From Bacillus sp. RO2 (GTDB lineage Bacteria; Bacillota; Bacilli; Bacillales; Bacillaceae_I), in NCBI RefSeq assembly GCF_012911845.1, contig NZ_JAAXCU010000024.1, forward strand, positions 1-64,000: 64,000 nt of DNA, written 5' to 3'. Position 1 is the first letter of the stretch. Each line of letters opens with the position of its first letter. This document shows positions 10,229 to 18,070 of this stretch, piece after piece. A program made the position numbers and the translations under genes. The notes under the pieces were generated by a model. It did not search any database. It was not told the DNA's origin and saw nothing but the letters and a program-made list of their open reading frames with translations.

Positions 10229-11389
10229 TTATCCTACTTGCGCTACGATTTTTTGTGCACCATCAGCCATGGATTCTGCTGCAACAATGTTTAAGCCAGA
10301 CTCACGTAAGATCTGTTTTCCTAAGTCTACGTTTGTACCTTCAAGACGAACTACTAGAGGTACTTCAAGTCCAACTTGTTTCGCTGCTTCCACAACACCT
10401 GTTGCAATGATGTCACACTTCATAATTCCACCGAAAATGTTAACGAAAATACCTTTTACATTATCATCAGAAAGGATAATTTTGAAAGCTTCTGTTACTT
10501 TCTCAGCAGTAGCTCCGCCCCCAACATCTAGGAAGTTAGCAGGGTCTCCACCGTAATGCTTGATGATGTCCATTGTTGCCATCGCAAGTCCTGCCCCATT
10601 TACCATGCATCCGATGTTACCATCTAGTGAGATGTAGCTTAGATCATATTTGGAAGCTTCGATTTCTTTTGCATCTTCTTCTTCCAGGTCACGATACTCA
10701 AGGATATCTTTGTGACGGTATAATGCATTGGAATCGAAGTTAAGCTTTGCATCAAGTGCCATTACGTTACCGTCGCCAGTTACTACTAATGGGTTGATCT
10801 CAGCAATAGAGCAATCTTTTTCTACAAAAGCTGTATAAAGTCCCATCATGAACTTAACTGCTTTTCCAACCAATTCTTTTGGAATATTGATGTTGAACGC
10901 GATTCGGCGTGCTTGATAGCCAGTAAGACCTACAACTGGGTCAATAACTTCTTTGAAGATTTTTTCTGGCGTTTGCTCTGCCACTTCTTCAATTTCTGTT
11001 CCGCCTTCTTCAGATGCCATTAATACGACACGGGAAGTTGCGCGATCTAACACAAGACCAATATAGTATTCTTTCTTAATGTCGCAACCTTCTTCGATAA
11101 GTAAGCGTTTTACTTCTTTACCTTCAGGGCCTGTTTGATGAGTAATCAACGTTTTACCCAGGATATCTCCTGCGTATTCGCGAACTTCATCCAGGTTTTT
11201 GGCAACTTTAACTCCGCCGGCTTTACCGCGGCCACCTGCGTGAATTTGCGCTTTCACAACACAAACTTCTGTTCCTAGTTCTTTTGCAGCGTCCACTGCT
11301 TCTTCTACTGTAAATGCAACGCGGCCATTTGGAACAGCTACCCCGTATTTTCTGAGGATCTCTTTTCCTTGATATTCATGGATATTCAT
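10229..11389 (-). CDS. sucC: Succinyl-CoA synthetase, beta subunit
   Basis: Nucleotide-binding subunit of succinyl-CoA synthetase. The 386-aa protein has an N-terminal ATP-grasp domain ([39 protein letters not shown]) and a C-terminal CoA-ligase domain ([24 protein letters not shown]). First gene of sucCD. A TATAAT-like hexamer lies upstream at 11492-11497 (minus strand) but I see no good -35 for it. Confidence 0.97.
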   Translation of the reverse strand: MNIHEYQGKEILRKYGVAVPNGRVAFTVEEAVDAAKELGTEVCVVKAQIHAGGRGKAGGVKVAKNLDEVREYAGDILGKTLITHQTGPEGKEVKRLLIEEGCDIKKEYYIGLVLDRATSRVVLMASEEGGTEIEEVAEQTPEKIFKEVIDPVVGLTGYQARRIAFNINIPKELVGKAVKFMMGLYTAFVEKDCSIAEINPLVVTGDGNVMALDAKLNFDSNALYRHKDILEYRDLEEEDAKEIEASKYDLSYISLDGNIGCMVNGAGLAMATMDIIKHYGGDPANFLDVGGGATAEKVTEAFKIILSDDNVKGIFVNIFGGIMKCDIIATGVVEAAKQVGLEVPLVVRLEGTNVDLGKQILRESGLNIVAAESMADGAQKIVAQVG

Positions 11390-11606
11390 TTCCCATCCTC
11401 CAATCTTATGTATAACAGAACATTATTTAAAAATAGACTGCGCTTTCATTTTATTAAATGCGTCATCAAATGTCTACCTTTCTGCAAAAATATTATACTA
11501 TTTTCAAAAAATTAATAGATTGACATCCTATTTTGTCGAGGAAAAGGAGCAAATTCGCAAAAACATGAGATATTTGACAGATTATTCAATCAATTTTCAT
11601 TATGTT

Positions 11607-11629
11607 AAAAAACCTTCACGTGGTTTTTT
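11607..11629 (-). terminator. ylqH terminator overlapping the stop codon
   Basis: AAAAAACC (11607-11614) with GGTTTTTT (11622-11629); the ylqH stop codon lies in the loop. The A/T-rich stem gives an intrinsic terminator form on the minus strand. Confidence 0.55.
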
Positions 11630-11912
11630 TCACATTCTTTTTCTCGTCTTTATGAAGGGTGTATACATAGGCCAAGACCTCGGCCACCACCTCATATAGT
11701 TCTTCAGGTATTGTTTCATTTAATTCTATTTCCATGAGTATCTCCAATAAAGCTTGATCCTCCTGTATGGGGATATTATGCTTTTTGGCTTCCTCCAGAA
11801 TGTTTTCAGCTATGAGCCCAGTACCCTTTGCTTGCACAACAGGTGCCACACTTTTGTTCTGTTCATATTTGATGGCAACCGCTTTTTTTCTCTTTAACAT
11901 GTCTTTACTCAT
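11616..11912 (-). CDS. ylqH: FlhB-like C-terminal domain protein YlqH
   Basis: 98-aa soluble protein resembling the cytoplasmic C-terminal domain of the flagellar export switch FlhB (AIKYEQNKSVAPVVQAKGTG, then IPIQEDQALLEILMEIELN), without the membrane part. The FlhB NPTH self-cleavage site is not present. The ATG overlaps the ylqG stop (ATGA), so the two are translationally coupled. Function is not established; FlhB relatives of this kind have been proposed to interact with export apparatus partners. Confidence 0.85.
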   Translation of the reverse strand: MSKDMLKRKKAVAIKYEQNKSVAPVVQAKGTGLIAENILEEAKKHNIPIQEDQALLEILMEIELNETIPEELYEVVAEVLAYVYTLHKDEKKNVKKTT

Positions 11913-13243
11913 ATCCTCATGTCCACCCCTTTCTGTGGCGGCGACAAAATCGTCCTTAAAAAGTCTAATGACATTCCAGGTGTTTTTTCGGCTTTTTTCC
12001 AATCAGTTTTGATATTGCTTAAAGTATAGCCTTTATCAGACAGTGAGTTTTTTATTAGATAGGAGCTTTGTTGGACAAGTGTTTCAAGTCTCGGATAGGA
12101 ATGTTGAAAAGAAATACTCACTACTTTTCCTTGTACAAGCACGTCCACCATGACAGATGAAAATATGGGCAGGTCCAGTAAAAGAACAATACGGCAATAT
12201 TCGGGATCTAGGGTTTCGTTCTTTTTTTTCGAGCTTATATGTACATACCATTCTCTTGCTTCATTCTCCAAGTTAACAGGTAGGGGAATGAAAACATGAA
12301 GAAGATTTCCTTCTTCTCTTGTTAGGAGTTGAAAACTAGTTAATTTGGAGACGAGTTGATTGATGGTCGCTTTCTCCTCAGTTGTTGTTGCTTGGTATAA
12401 ATAATTCAATAGTAGCGGCTTCAAGTGTTCCAGCTTCGCTTGTGATAACGGCTGGTCCTGCCGAACGAAATGGAATAGATCATTTTCAAAATTTAAGCCC
12501 ATTAGGGGTAGAACCTGTCTGATAAATTGCAATGCCTCTCCTTTGGTTTGAAGAGTTTTAGGAAGCTGCATGTTTTGAATGACATCCATTAGTTTTTCCT
12601 GAATCAATGTAGGAGGTGCTGCTTTTTGAAGATGAGCTTCCACTTTGGCGAGTGTTTGCAAGGTCGTTTCCTCATCAGAAAGGCCAGTAACCATCATTTG
12701 GAGCTTTTCAGGAATATTGGTGAGACCATTTCGCAAAACTAGCACTTTTACCAACTCCATCGCCTTTTCCTTTAATGACGGTGGCAGGCGATCTATCACC
12801 TCCGCCGTTTCTTTTATGGTGATTAAAGGCATCTTTCCTCCTTTTTGTGCAACCAGTGCCTGTATGACCTCTTGAGTCGTTTGTGAAGGAGCAGGAGAAG
12901 AGGTTGTTTGGATAGCGGGTTTAATCGTCCCATCAGAATTTTTTTCGATTTGGGAAAGCGGTTGATCGGAAGCTACATCTTTTTGGATAGGCACCAAGAA
13001 CACTCCACTCTCTCCCTTCTGTACGGAGAACGTATATTCTTTGCCAACCTCCACTTTTCCGTAGATGACAGCTTGCGCAGTGATAGAACCCTTCTTAATG
13101 GAAAAAACAGCACCATTCAACTGCTCCGTTACCATTGCTCGAAGAACTCTTCCAGGTATTTGTGAAAGAGGGTCGATAGATGGTTTGCTCAACAACGAAT
13201 CAAGACCAATCCCCTTTGATTGGATGAACTGCAAAATGTTCAT
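11909..13243 (-). CDS. ylqG: YlqG, FliK-like hook-length-control relative
   Basis: 444-aa hydrophilic protein matching the position of B. subtilis ylqG. The start at 13243 (MNILQFIQ) follows an AAGGAG box; a longer TTG frame overlaps rnhB. The N-terminal part has a Pro/Ser/Thr/Gln-rich linker (about 110-140). The C-terminal 100 residues (VMVDVLVQGKVVSISF and beyond) look like a FliK-type Flg_hook domain. Next to the FlhB-like YlqH this repeats the FliK-FlhB partnership of flagellar export, but away from flagellar genes. The domain assignment is inferred by eye. Confidence 0.7.
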   Translation of the reverse strand: MNILQFIQSKGIGLDSLLSKPSIDPLSQIPGRVLRAMVTEQLNGAVFSIKKGSITAQAVIYGKVEVGKEYTFSVQKGESGVFLVPIQKDVASDQPLSQIEKNSDGTIKPAIQTTSSPAPSQTTQEVIQALVAQKGGKMPLITIKETAEVIDRLPPSLKEKAMELVKVLVLRNGLTNIPEKLQMMVTGLSDEETTLQTLAKVEAHLQKAAPPTLIQEKLMDVIQNMQLPKTLQTKGEALQFIRQVLPLMGLNFENDLFHFVRQDQPLSQAKLEHLKPLLLNYLYQATTTEEKATINQLVSKLTSFQLLTREEGNLLHVFIPLPVNLENEAREWYVHISSKKKNETLDPEYCRIVLLLDLPIFSSVMVDVLVQGKVVSISFQHSYPRLETLVQQSSYLIKNSLSDKGYTLSNIKTDWKKAEKTPGMSLDFLRTILSPPQKGVDMRI

Positions 13244-13256
13244 AGCTAACTCCTTT

Positions 13257-14027
13257 TTAGTCAACCATTTCCTTTACTGGTGAGAATGATCGACGATGTT
13301 CTCGGGTCACCCCTACTTCTTCTAAAGCAATTAGATGTTCTCGGGTTCCGTATCCCATATTTTTGTCAAAACCATACTGTGGAAATTCTCTTGCTAGTTC
13401 CTTCATATATGAGTCCCTTGTCTCTTTAGCCAACACAGAAGCGGCAGCAATGGAAATGCTTGTGGCATCTCCTTTAATGATGGATGTTTGCTCAAGTGCT
13501 AAATCCAGCTTCATCGCATCAATTAAAAGATGATCAGGTGTTTCAGAAAGGCTCTTCACTGCTTGTATCATTGCTAGTTTTGTTGCCTCATATATATTAA
13601 TTTGGTCAATTGCTTCGGGGTCCACTATGCCTATACCATAACTGATAGCATGATCTTTTATGTAATGGTAAAAGTGTTCTCGTTTCTGTGGACTCAGTTT
13701 CTTGGAGTCAGTGAGTCCAAGTAAGTGAAAATCCTCCGGGAGAATGACTGCAGCCGCTACCACCGGACCTGCTAAGGGACCGCGCCCTACTTCATCTATG
13801 CCGGCAATAAAACGGCGTCCACTTTGCCAAAGAGCGTGTTCATATTTTTGCATCTCTTGAAACTGCTCGACAAGTTTCTGCTGAACCGTCCTTCTCTTTG
13901 TCCACCTTTTTAAAAGTGCTTTAACACCTTTTCGTTCATCCTCTTGGATAGATAGGAGGAAGGGATCCTCTTCACTTTCGATTCCATTGAGTATTTTCTC
14001 TATTTCTTTTATCGACTTTTTCACCAT
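13257..14027 (-). CDS. rnhB: Ribonuclease HII
   Basis: Cleaves RNA in RNA-DNA hybrids and single ribonucleotides in DNA. The 256-aa protein has the RNase HII core: [20 protein letters not shown] with the first catalytic Asp-Glu, [14 protein letters not shown] (third acidic residue), and the [21 protein letters not shown] block. The N-terminal 75 residues are the extension typical of Bacillus RnhB. Start at 14027 follows GGAG; a longer frame overlapping rbgA is discarded. A terminator separates it from rbgA. Confidence 0.95.
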   Translation of the reverse strand: MVKKSIKEIEKILNGIESEEDPFLLSIQEDERKGVKALLKRWTKRRTVQQKLVEQFQEMQKYEHALWQSGRRFIAGIDEVGRGPLAGPVVAAAVILPEDFHLLGLTDSKKLSPQKREHFYHYIKDHAISYGIGIVDPEAIDQINIYEATKLAMIQAVKSLSETPDHLLIDAMKLDLALEQTSIIKGDATSISIAAASVLAKETRDSYMKELAREFPQYGFDKNMGYGTREHLIALEEVGVTREHRRSFSPVKEMVD

Positions 14028-14048
14028 GTTTTTTACTCCTTTACCCCA

Positions 14049-14082
14049 AAAAGAAAAAGGCTGCACATGTGCCAGCCTCTTT
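14049..14082 (-). terminator. rbgA terminator
   Basis: Minus-strand stem AGAGGCTG... with ...CAGCC followed by TTTTTCTTTTT (arms 14059-14063 and 14073-14077 plus an inner CACATGTG palindrome). It begins at the rbgA stop and lies before rnhB. Confidence 0.8.
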
Positions 14083-14940
14083 CTATAGTTTTTTCGGTTT
14101 CTCCAAACTAAGCTTGCCAAGCTTCTCAGAACGGATTTCCCGTATGATGAGTTCAGCAGTCTTATCATAATCGATCAGTCCACCGCTCATCTTGCACCCG
14201 CGTTTAGAGCCGATTGCGTCAAAAAGTTCCACGATATCCTCTGGTATTTCCTCGAGACCATATCGTTCCTTCAACCTCTCTGGATAGGCGTCTGTCAGAA
14301 ATCTTAGTGCAAATACAGCAATGTCCTGTAGGTTGATGATTGTGTCTTTAATAGCACCAGTAGTAGCTAAGCGGTAGCCTACCTCCTGATCCTCAAACTT
14401 CGGCCAAAGAATACCCGGTGTATCAAGTAATTCCAATTCTTTCCCTACTTTGACCCATTGTTGAGCCTTTGTCACACCAGGTCTGTCTCCTGTTTGAGCG
14501 ATATTTTTCTTCGCCAGTCTGTTAATCAGTGTGGATTTCCCAACATTGGGGATACCGACAATCAGTGCTCTGATTGCTCTTGGTCTAATTCCGCGAGATT
14601 GCATTTTATCAAACTTCTCTTTTAATAGCTCTTTTGATAATGTTGCGATCTGCTGAATCCCCTTACCGGTTTGAGAGTCAATGGCAATCGCTTTTGTTGA
14701 TGAACCTGGGAGGTTGAAATACTCCAACCATTCGCGCGTCACCTTTGCATCTGCCATATCTGCTTTGTTTAGTAGGATGATTCTTGGTTTATTGGAGATG
14801 ATTTCGTCAATCATCGGGTTTCGTGATGATACGGGAATCCGCGCGTCTACCAATTCGTAGACGATATCAATCAATTTTAGTTTTTCTGTTACTTGTCTGC
14901 GGGCTTTCGCCATATGCCCGGGGAACCACTGTATTGTCAT
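14083..14940 (-). CDS. rbgA: Ribosome biogenesis GTPase RbgA
   Basis: Circularly permuted GTPase required for late 50S subunit assembly (YlqF). The 285-aa protein shows the permuted motif order: G4 LLNKADMAD comes first, then G1 [11 protein letters not shown]2 region [13 protein letters not shown] and G3 [10 protein letters not shown]. The N-terminus [15 protein letters not shown] is characteristic. The C-terminal ANTAR-like region binds rRNA. In B. subtilis it follows rplS; here lepB and an IS lie in between. Confidence 0.96.
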   Translation of the reverse strand: MTIQWFPGHMAKARRQVTEKLKLIDIVYELVDARIPVSSRNPMIDEIISNKPRIILLNKADMADAKVTREWLEYFNLPGSSTKAIAIDSQTGKGIQQIATLSKELLKEKFDKMQSRGIRPRAIRALIVGIPNVGKSTLINRLAKKNIAQTGDRPGVTKAQQWVKVGKELELLDTPGILWPKFEDQEVGYRLATTGAIKDTIINLQDIAVFALRFLTDAYPERLKERYGLEEIPEDIVELFDAIGSKRGCKMSGGLIDYDKTAELIIREIRSEKLGKLSLEKPKKL

Positions 14941-15067
14941 GAGAATTGCCTCCTGAAGTCCTTGCGAAAAACATGTATTTTAAATTTCGTTATTCACCGC
15001 TGTTGATTTCCGCAAACGGCTAAGCTTTCCTAGGGGCGTTGCTAGAGCCTCCTGATATGAACGAAAC

Positions 15068-15073
15068 TGTCAA
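15068..15073 (-). promoter_or_regulatory. Outward -35 hexamer in the IS right end (half of a junction promoter)
   Basis: TTGACA on the minus strand points out of the element. When the ends are joined in a circle through one CT, it falls exactly 17 nt upstream of TATCAT from the other end (16798-16803), making a complete sigma-A promoter directed at the transposase gene. In the integrated state the two hexamers are 1.7 kb apart. Confidence 0.6.
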
Positions 15074-15188
15074 GGCCCCCACTCAACTAGGTGTTTATGT
15101 TTTGTTTTTGTGCAACTCTAAGAAGAGAAGCCGATTCTACTTCTTTTTCTTTTATGCGTTTGATGTTAGCGTATACGATAGTCTAACT

Positions 15189-15292
15189 CCTTCTTTAGCT
15201 TACAAACTTTCTCCTCACCCTATGGAATGGTTGTCAAGTGCTCTCCTTGACTGCCATTCCATAGGGTGAGACGATCTTCAAGCTAAAGAAGG
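15189..15292. other. Long multi-part hairpin in the IS downstream end
   Basis: Nested perfect stems: 13 bp (15189-15201 with 15280-15292), 17 bp (15214-15230 with 15254-15270) and 6 bp (15233-15238 with 15246-15251) around a 7-nt loop. Internal loops lie between the first two stems. It follows the bridge-RNA-like part in the direction of transcription and may be its 3' region or a barrier to transcription entering or leaving the element. Confidence 0.75.
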
Positions 15293-15367
15293 ATTGGTCT
15301 TAGTCCTCCTTGATAAAGAAGGTAAGAACACGGCACGAAGGCAAAAAAATCAACTGCGGTTAGCATT

Positions 15368-15483
15368 CTGATATTCGTGGGTTTTCACATAGTATCTTTC
15401 CGTATAAAGGACTTTTCCACTAACTCGGGACGTGCGTTATTCTATATAGAAATGGCACAGAGGAGGCACGTGGATTTTCCTTT
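15368..15483 (-). ncRNA. Candidate bridge RNA segment of the IS110-family element
   Basis: Non-coding region downstream of the transposase, where IS1111-type elements are expected to encode their guide RNA. A basal stem (15406-15411 with 15478-15483, and CCAC/GTGG at 15417-15420/15470-15473) and an apical palindrome (15440-15451) enclose an internal loop. One loop strand has CTCGG (15424-15428), equal to the right half of the target. The other has GAGGAGGC (15460-15467), the complement of the left half. Nearby CTGATAT (15368-15374) equals the element's own end with core CT. Inference from pattern; not proven. Confidence 0.5.
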
Positions 15484-15574
15484 CCGGTTTTTAACTTTGC
15501 CTTCGAGCCCTATTCTCAGGCTTCTTAAAAAGTGTTTACATCATCTAAAAAAGTCGTTTGTTGCAAAAGCTCTT

Positions 15575-16690
15575 TTACTCTCCTAGCGGTACATCTTCTA
15601 CTTCTTGCATAACTGCCCAAATGAACCCAGCCAATTCTCTGGCAACTGCCGTTACGGTTTTTCCTTTTTCTTTTCCTTTTGATATTAATCGGTAATATTT
15701 TTTATGAAGTCGATTTTGGGCTTTCCAAGATATTGCTTGTATGGTTGGAGATAGTCCATCTTGTCTTCTTTTCAAATTACCTTTCACAGCTGGTTGATAC
15801 CGGTAACTCCAAGCTGATTCTACTAATAAACGACGTACGTGACGGTTACCTGTTTTGGTAATCTCCCCTTGATATCTACTTTCTCCACTTGAATATTCAC
15901 AAGGAATCAGTCCGACATATGCCATAAAATGCCTAGGGGTGGAAAATCGTTTGAACGACCCTATTTCCGCTACAATACTTGTTGCCGTTAGAGTAGCGAT
16001 TCCTCTTAAGCTTTGAAGTGCTTGGATTTTAGGTGCATGAGTACCTTCGGTAGCTTGAAGGTTTATCTCTTCATCTAGCCTCTTAATTCGTTGAATTAAT
16101 TCTTTTAATTGGTGGTAATACTCTTGTATTACTAATCTCAATGACACATTATCAAAGTTTAATGTATCTAACCATCTATAATATTTAGTGGTCCATTTAT
16201 TTACTCCAACTGGAGGTTTTATATCATGACGCAATAGGAATTTACTTAATCGATGCTTAGCTCTTAGCTCATCCTCTTTAGCATCTTCTCGACATCTGAT
16301 AAGATCCCGTAAAGCTTCATCTTCTGAAGTTGGTACATAAATAGCAGTCAATTCACCTGCTCGATACAATTGAGCTAATCGTATGGAATCCCTTCGATCT
16401 GTTTTGATTTTTTCCCCTGGTTTTTTAGGGATGAGAGAGGGAGCAATGACATCACAATGTACACCTTGAGTAAGAAACAACCTATACAATGGATAACCGG
16501 TTGGACCAGCTTCATAGCAAAATCGTAGATTTTCTTTACTTCCTAGCTTCTTAATTAACTTCCTAATGGCATCAGCAGTGTGAGGAATGAGCCCCCAATA
16601 TCTAGGTGCTTCACGTCCCTCTTCGGCAACCGCAATCGCAATTTTTTCTTTCGATACGTCTAAACCTACGTATTTTATGGTATCCTTCAT
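15575..16690 (-). CDS. IS110-family transposase (DEDD plus serine recombinase)
   Basis: 371-aa transposase. The N-terminal RuvC-like domain has DEDD residues D11 (GLDVSKEK), E60 (CYEAGPTGYP), D98 and D101 (KTDRRDSIRLAQ). A coiled-coil-like middle (about 180-215) leads to the C-terminal Transposase_20 domain with LRGIATLTATSIVAEIG and IPCEYSSGESRYQGEITKTG, containing the serine nucleophile (S267/S268 or S271). All motifs are intact, so it is probably active. The AAGGAG ribosome binding site lies in one arm of a 12-bp inverted repeat that could mask it. Confidence 0.93.
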   Translation of the reverse strand: MKDTIKYVGLDVSKEKIAIAVAEEGREAPRYWGLIPHTADAIRKLIKKLGSKENLRFCYEAGPTGYPLYRLFLTQGVHCDVIAPSLIPKKPGEKIKTDRRDSIRLAQLYRAGELTAIYVPTSEDEALRDLIRCREDAKEDELRAKHRLSKFLLRHDIKPPVGVNKWTTKYYRWLDTLNFDNVSLRLVIQEYYHQLKELIQRIKRLDEEINLQATEGTHAPKIQALQSLRGIATLTATSIVAEIGSFKRFSTPRHFMAYVGLIPCEYSSGESRYQGEITKTGNRHVRRLLVESAWSYRYQPAVKGNLKRRQDGLSPTIQAISWKAQNRLHKKYYRLISKGKEKGKTVTAVARELAGFIWAVMQEVEDVPLGE

Positions 16691-16693
16691 AAT

Positions 16694-16791
16694 AACTAGC
16701 TCCTTCCGTAATGTAGCTCTGATTTGGTTTGGTTTTTCCAGTAAACATTCTAACCAAATTAACCTACGATTTTACGAGTAAGGAGCTAGTT
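16694..16791 (-). promoter_or_regulatory. RBS-masking inverted repeat in the transposase leader
   Basis: AACTAGCTCCTT (16694-16705) is perfectly complementary to 16780-16791; a second short stem (ATTTGGTT/AACCAAAT) can form in the loop. In an mRNA that enters from outside, the transposase ribosome binding site would be paired. Confidence 0.6.
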
Positions 16792-16885
16792 TCGTTCATG
16801 ATAACTCGGATACGCCTGCGGGGTCTACACCTAGCGCTATCTCCCTCAGGAGTCTTCGCCTTTTGCTCCAATCACCAGCTAGGTT

Positions 16886-17437
16886 CTACTTTACCATTCT
16901 TAGGTCTGGTAGCGGCCAATAGACGATATTGGTTTTGCCTAATACTTCTTCTTGTGGCACTGTACCGATGTGTCGGCCATCCTTGCTGAATCTGCGGTTA
17001 TCTCCCATTACGAAAAGATGACCTTCTGGCACTTCCTTAAGGCCGGTCTTTTCTTCCAGAGTGAAATCCTCCGTTAATGGTCCATCCGGATATTGAGCCT
17101 TATAGCTGTCCAAATATGGCTCTTCATAGGCTACTCCGTTGATATAGAGGACATCATCCCGATATTCCACTTCGTCCCCCGGTAAACCGATGACACGCTT
17201 GATATAGTCCTTGTCTTCTGTTGCATGGAACACAACGATGTCAAATCGTTCTGGTTCACCAACTTTATATCCAATTTTGTTCACGATCATTCTATCCTGA
17301 TTATGAAGTGTGGGCATCATGGAATCACCATCCACAACAATTGGTGCAAAAAAGAAATAACGTATTGCTGCTGCAAGAATTACTGCGATAGCTAAGGCCT
17401 TTACCCATTCCCAAAGTTCATTTTTAGAACGTGCCAT
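16886..17437 (-). CDS. lepB: Type I signal peptidase
   Basis: Membrane enzyme that removes signal peptides from exported proteins. The 183-aa protein has one N-terminal membrane anchor (about 11-30), the catalytic Ser39 in GDSMMPTL and the general-base Lys80 in DYIKRVIGLPGD, plus the box GDNRRFSKDGR. Only one membrane segment, as in Bacillus Sip enzymes. The gene between rplS and rbgA is common in Bacillaceae but not in B. subtilis. It has its own promoter after the rplS terminator. Repeat A3 starts directly downstream. Confidence 0.95.
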   Translation of the reverse strand: MARSKNELWEWVKALAIAVILAAAIRYFFFAPIVVDGDSMMPTLHNQDRMIVNKIGYKVGEPERFDIVVFHATEDKDYIKRVIGLPGDEVEYRDDVLYINGVAYEEPYLDSYKAQYPDGPLTEDFTLEEKTGLKEVPEGHLFVMGDNRRFSKDGRHIGTVPQEEVLGKTNIVYWPLPDLRMVK

Positions 17438-17504
17438 ATCTGTTCCTCCGCCGTTTTCATTATGTTCTCTTATTTAACGAGAATTTATATGTAATTCTAC
17501 TTCA

Positions 17505-17532
17505 ATTATATACCTTGTTTTTGTTTAAACAA
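17505..17532 (-). promoter_or_regulatory. Predicted lepB promoter
   Basis: Minus strand TTGTTT (17527-17532), 16-nt spacer, TATAAT (17505-17510), between the rplS terminator and lepB. Confidence 0.55.
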
Positions 17533-17562
17533 AACGATAGATATTGCGCAGCCATTTTTTTA

Positions 17563-17596
17563 GTAAAAAAAGAGAGCTTGTCTCCAAGCTCCCCCT
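17563..17596 (-). terminator. rplS terminator
   Basis: GAGCTTG (17574-17580) with CAAGCTC (17585-17591), followed on the minus strand by a seven-T run. Confidence 0.8.
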
Positions 17597-17600
17597 TTGA

Positions 17601-17945
17601 TTATCGAATCTCTTTGATACGCGCTTTTTTACCACGTAATGCACGTAGGTAGTAAAGTTTCGCACGACGTACTTTACCACGACGAACTACATCAATTCCC
17701 TCAATTTTAGGGGAGTGTAGTGGGAATGCACGCTCAACTCCAACACCGTAAGAGATCTTACGAACTGTGAAAGTTTCGCTGATTCCGCCGCCACGACGTT
17801 TGATTACTACTCCTTCATATACCTGAATACGCTCACGCGTTCCCTCTACAACCTTAACGTTAACACGTACAGTGTCACCAGGACGGAAAGAAGGAAGATC
17901 AGTTTTCAACTGCTCTTGAGTAATATCTTGGATTAATTTTTGCAT
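17601..17945 (-). CDS. rplS: 50S ribosomal protein L19
   Basis: 114-aa ribosomal protein at the 30S-50S interface ([50 protein letters not shown]-like core). Start at 17945 is preceded by GGAG. It follows trmD as in most bacteria, but has its own promoter and a probable L19 leader, consistent with autogenous control, and a terminator downstream. Confidence 0.97.
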   Translation of the reverse strand: MQKLIQDITQEQLKTDLPSFRPGDTVRVNVKVVEGTRERIQVYEGVVIKRRGGGISETFTVRKISYGVGVERAFPLHSPKIEGIDVVRRGKVRRAKLYYLRALRGKKARIKEIR

Positions 17946-17967
17946 AGTTTTCTGCTCCTTTTCCACA

Positions 17968-18005
17968 GATGCTCATACCATACTTATTTGATGCAGCGGA
18001 ACATC
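17968..18005 (-). ncRNA. Probable L19 leader RNA
   Basis: In the rplS 5' leader, GATGTTC (minus strand, 17999-18005) pairs with GAGCATC (17968-17974), closing a small structure with GTTCCGC and GGTATGAGCATC segments. This resembles the L19 ribosomal-protein leader described in Firmicutes, a site where L19 would repress its own synthesis. The match is from memory; a covariance-model search would settle it. Confidence 0.55.
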
Positions 18006-18041
18006 GTTTTTAGACATAGCCATAGCTAAGTCACAAAGAGT

Positions 18042-18070
18042 ATAATAGCATATTAGACAAATAAAATCAA
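18042..18070 (-). promoter_or_regulatory. Predicted rplS promoter
   Basis: Minus strand TTGATT (18065-18070, overlapping the trmD stop codon), 17-nt spacer, TATTAT (18042-18047). Transcription from here would include the L19 leader. Confidence 0.5.

Larger units (their letters stand above)
15054..16806 (-). mobile_element. IS110-family (IS1111-type) insertion sequence, complete
   Basis: A 1.75-kb element inserted in repeat A3. The dinucleotide CT occurs at both junctions (15052-15053 and 16805-16806). Both ends carry 12-bp subterminal inverted repeats, ATGAACGAAACT (15057-15068) and its complement (16788-16799), a mark of the IS1111 subgroup. There is a short non-coding end upstream of the transposase (114 bp) and a long one downstream (521 bp). 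The intact gene and matched ends suggest a recent insertion. Insertion into palindromic repeats is a known habit of this family. Confidence 0.9.
14999..16880 (-). repeat. Intergenic repeat copy A3, split by the IS110-family element
   Basis: The left part (14999-15053) and right part (16805-16880) join to a normal A copy if the element and one CT are removed: GAGCCTCCT | CGGATACGCC compared with GAGCCTCCTCGGCTTTCGCC in A1. The break lies at the tip of the central AGCC/GGCT palindrome. Confidence 0.85.

Noticed and set aside
10026-10556. Plus-strand 176-aa open frame
   Set aside because: It is antisense to sucD/sucC with Ser/Thr/Pro-rich content typical of a shadow frame, and no RBS.
15189-15292. 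Intrinsic terminator of the transposase
   Set aside because: The stem is strong but lacks a T run on the minus strand and lies about 280 nt past the stop codon.
15039-15586. Plus-strand open frames of 76 and 69 aa in the IS downstream end
   Set aside because: They cross the hairpin and guide-like structures, have no RBS, and IS110 elements carry one gene.
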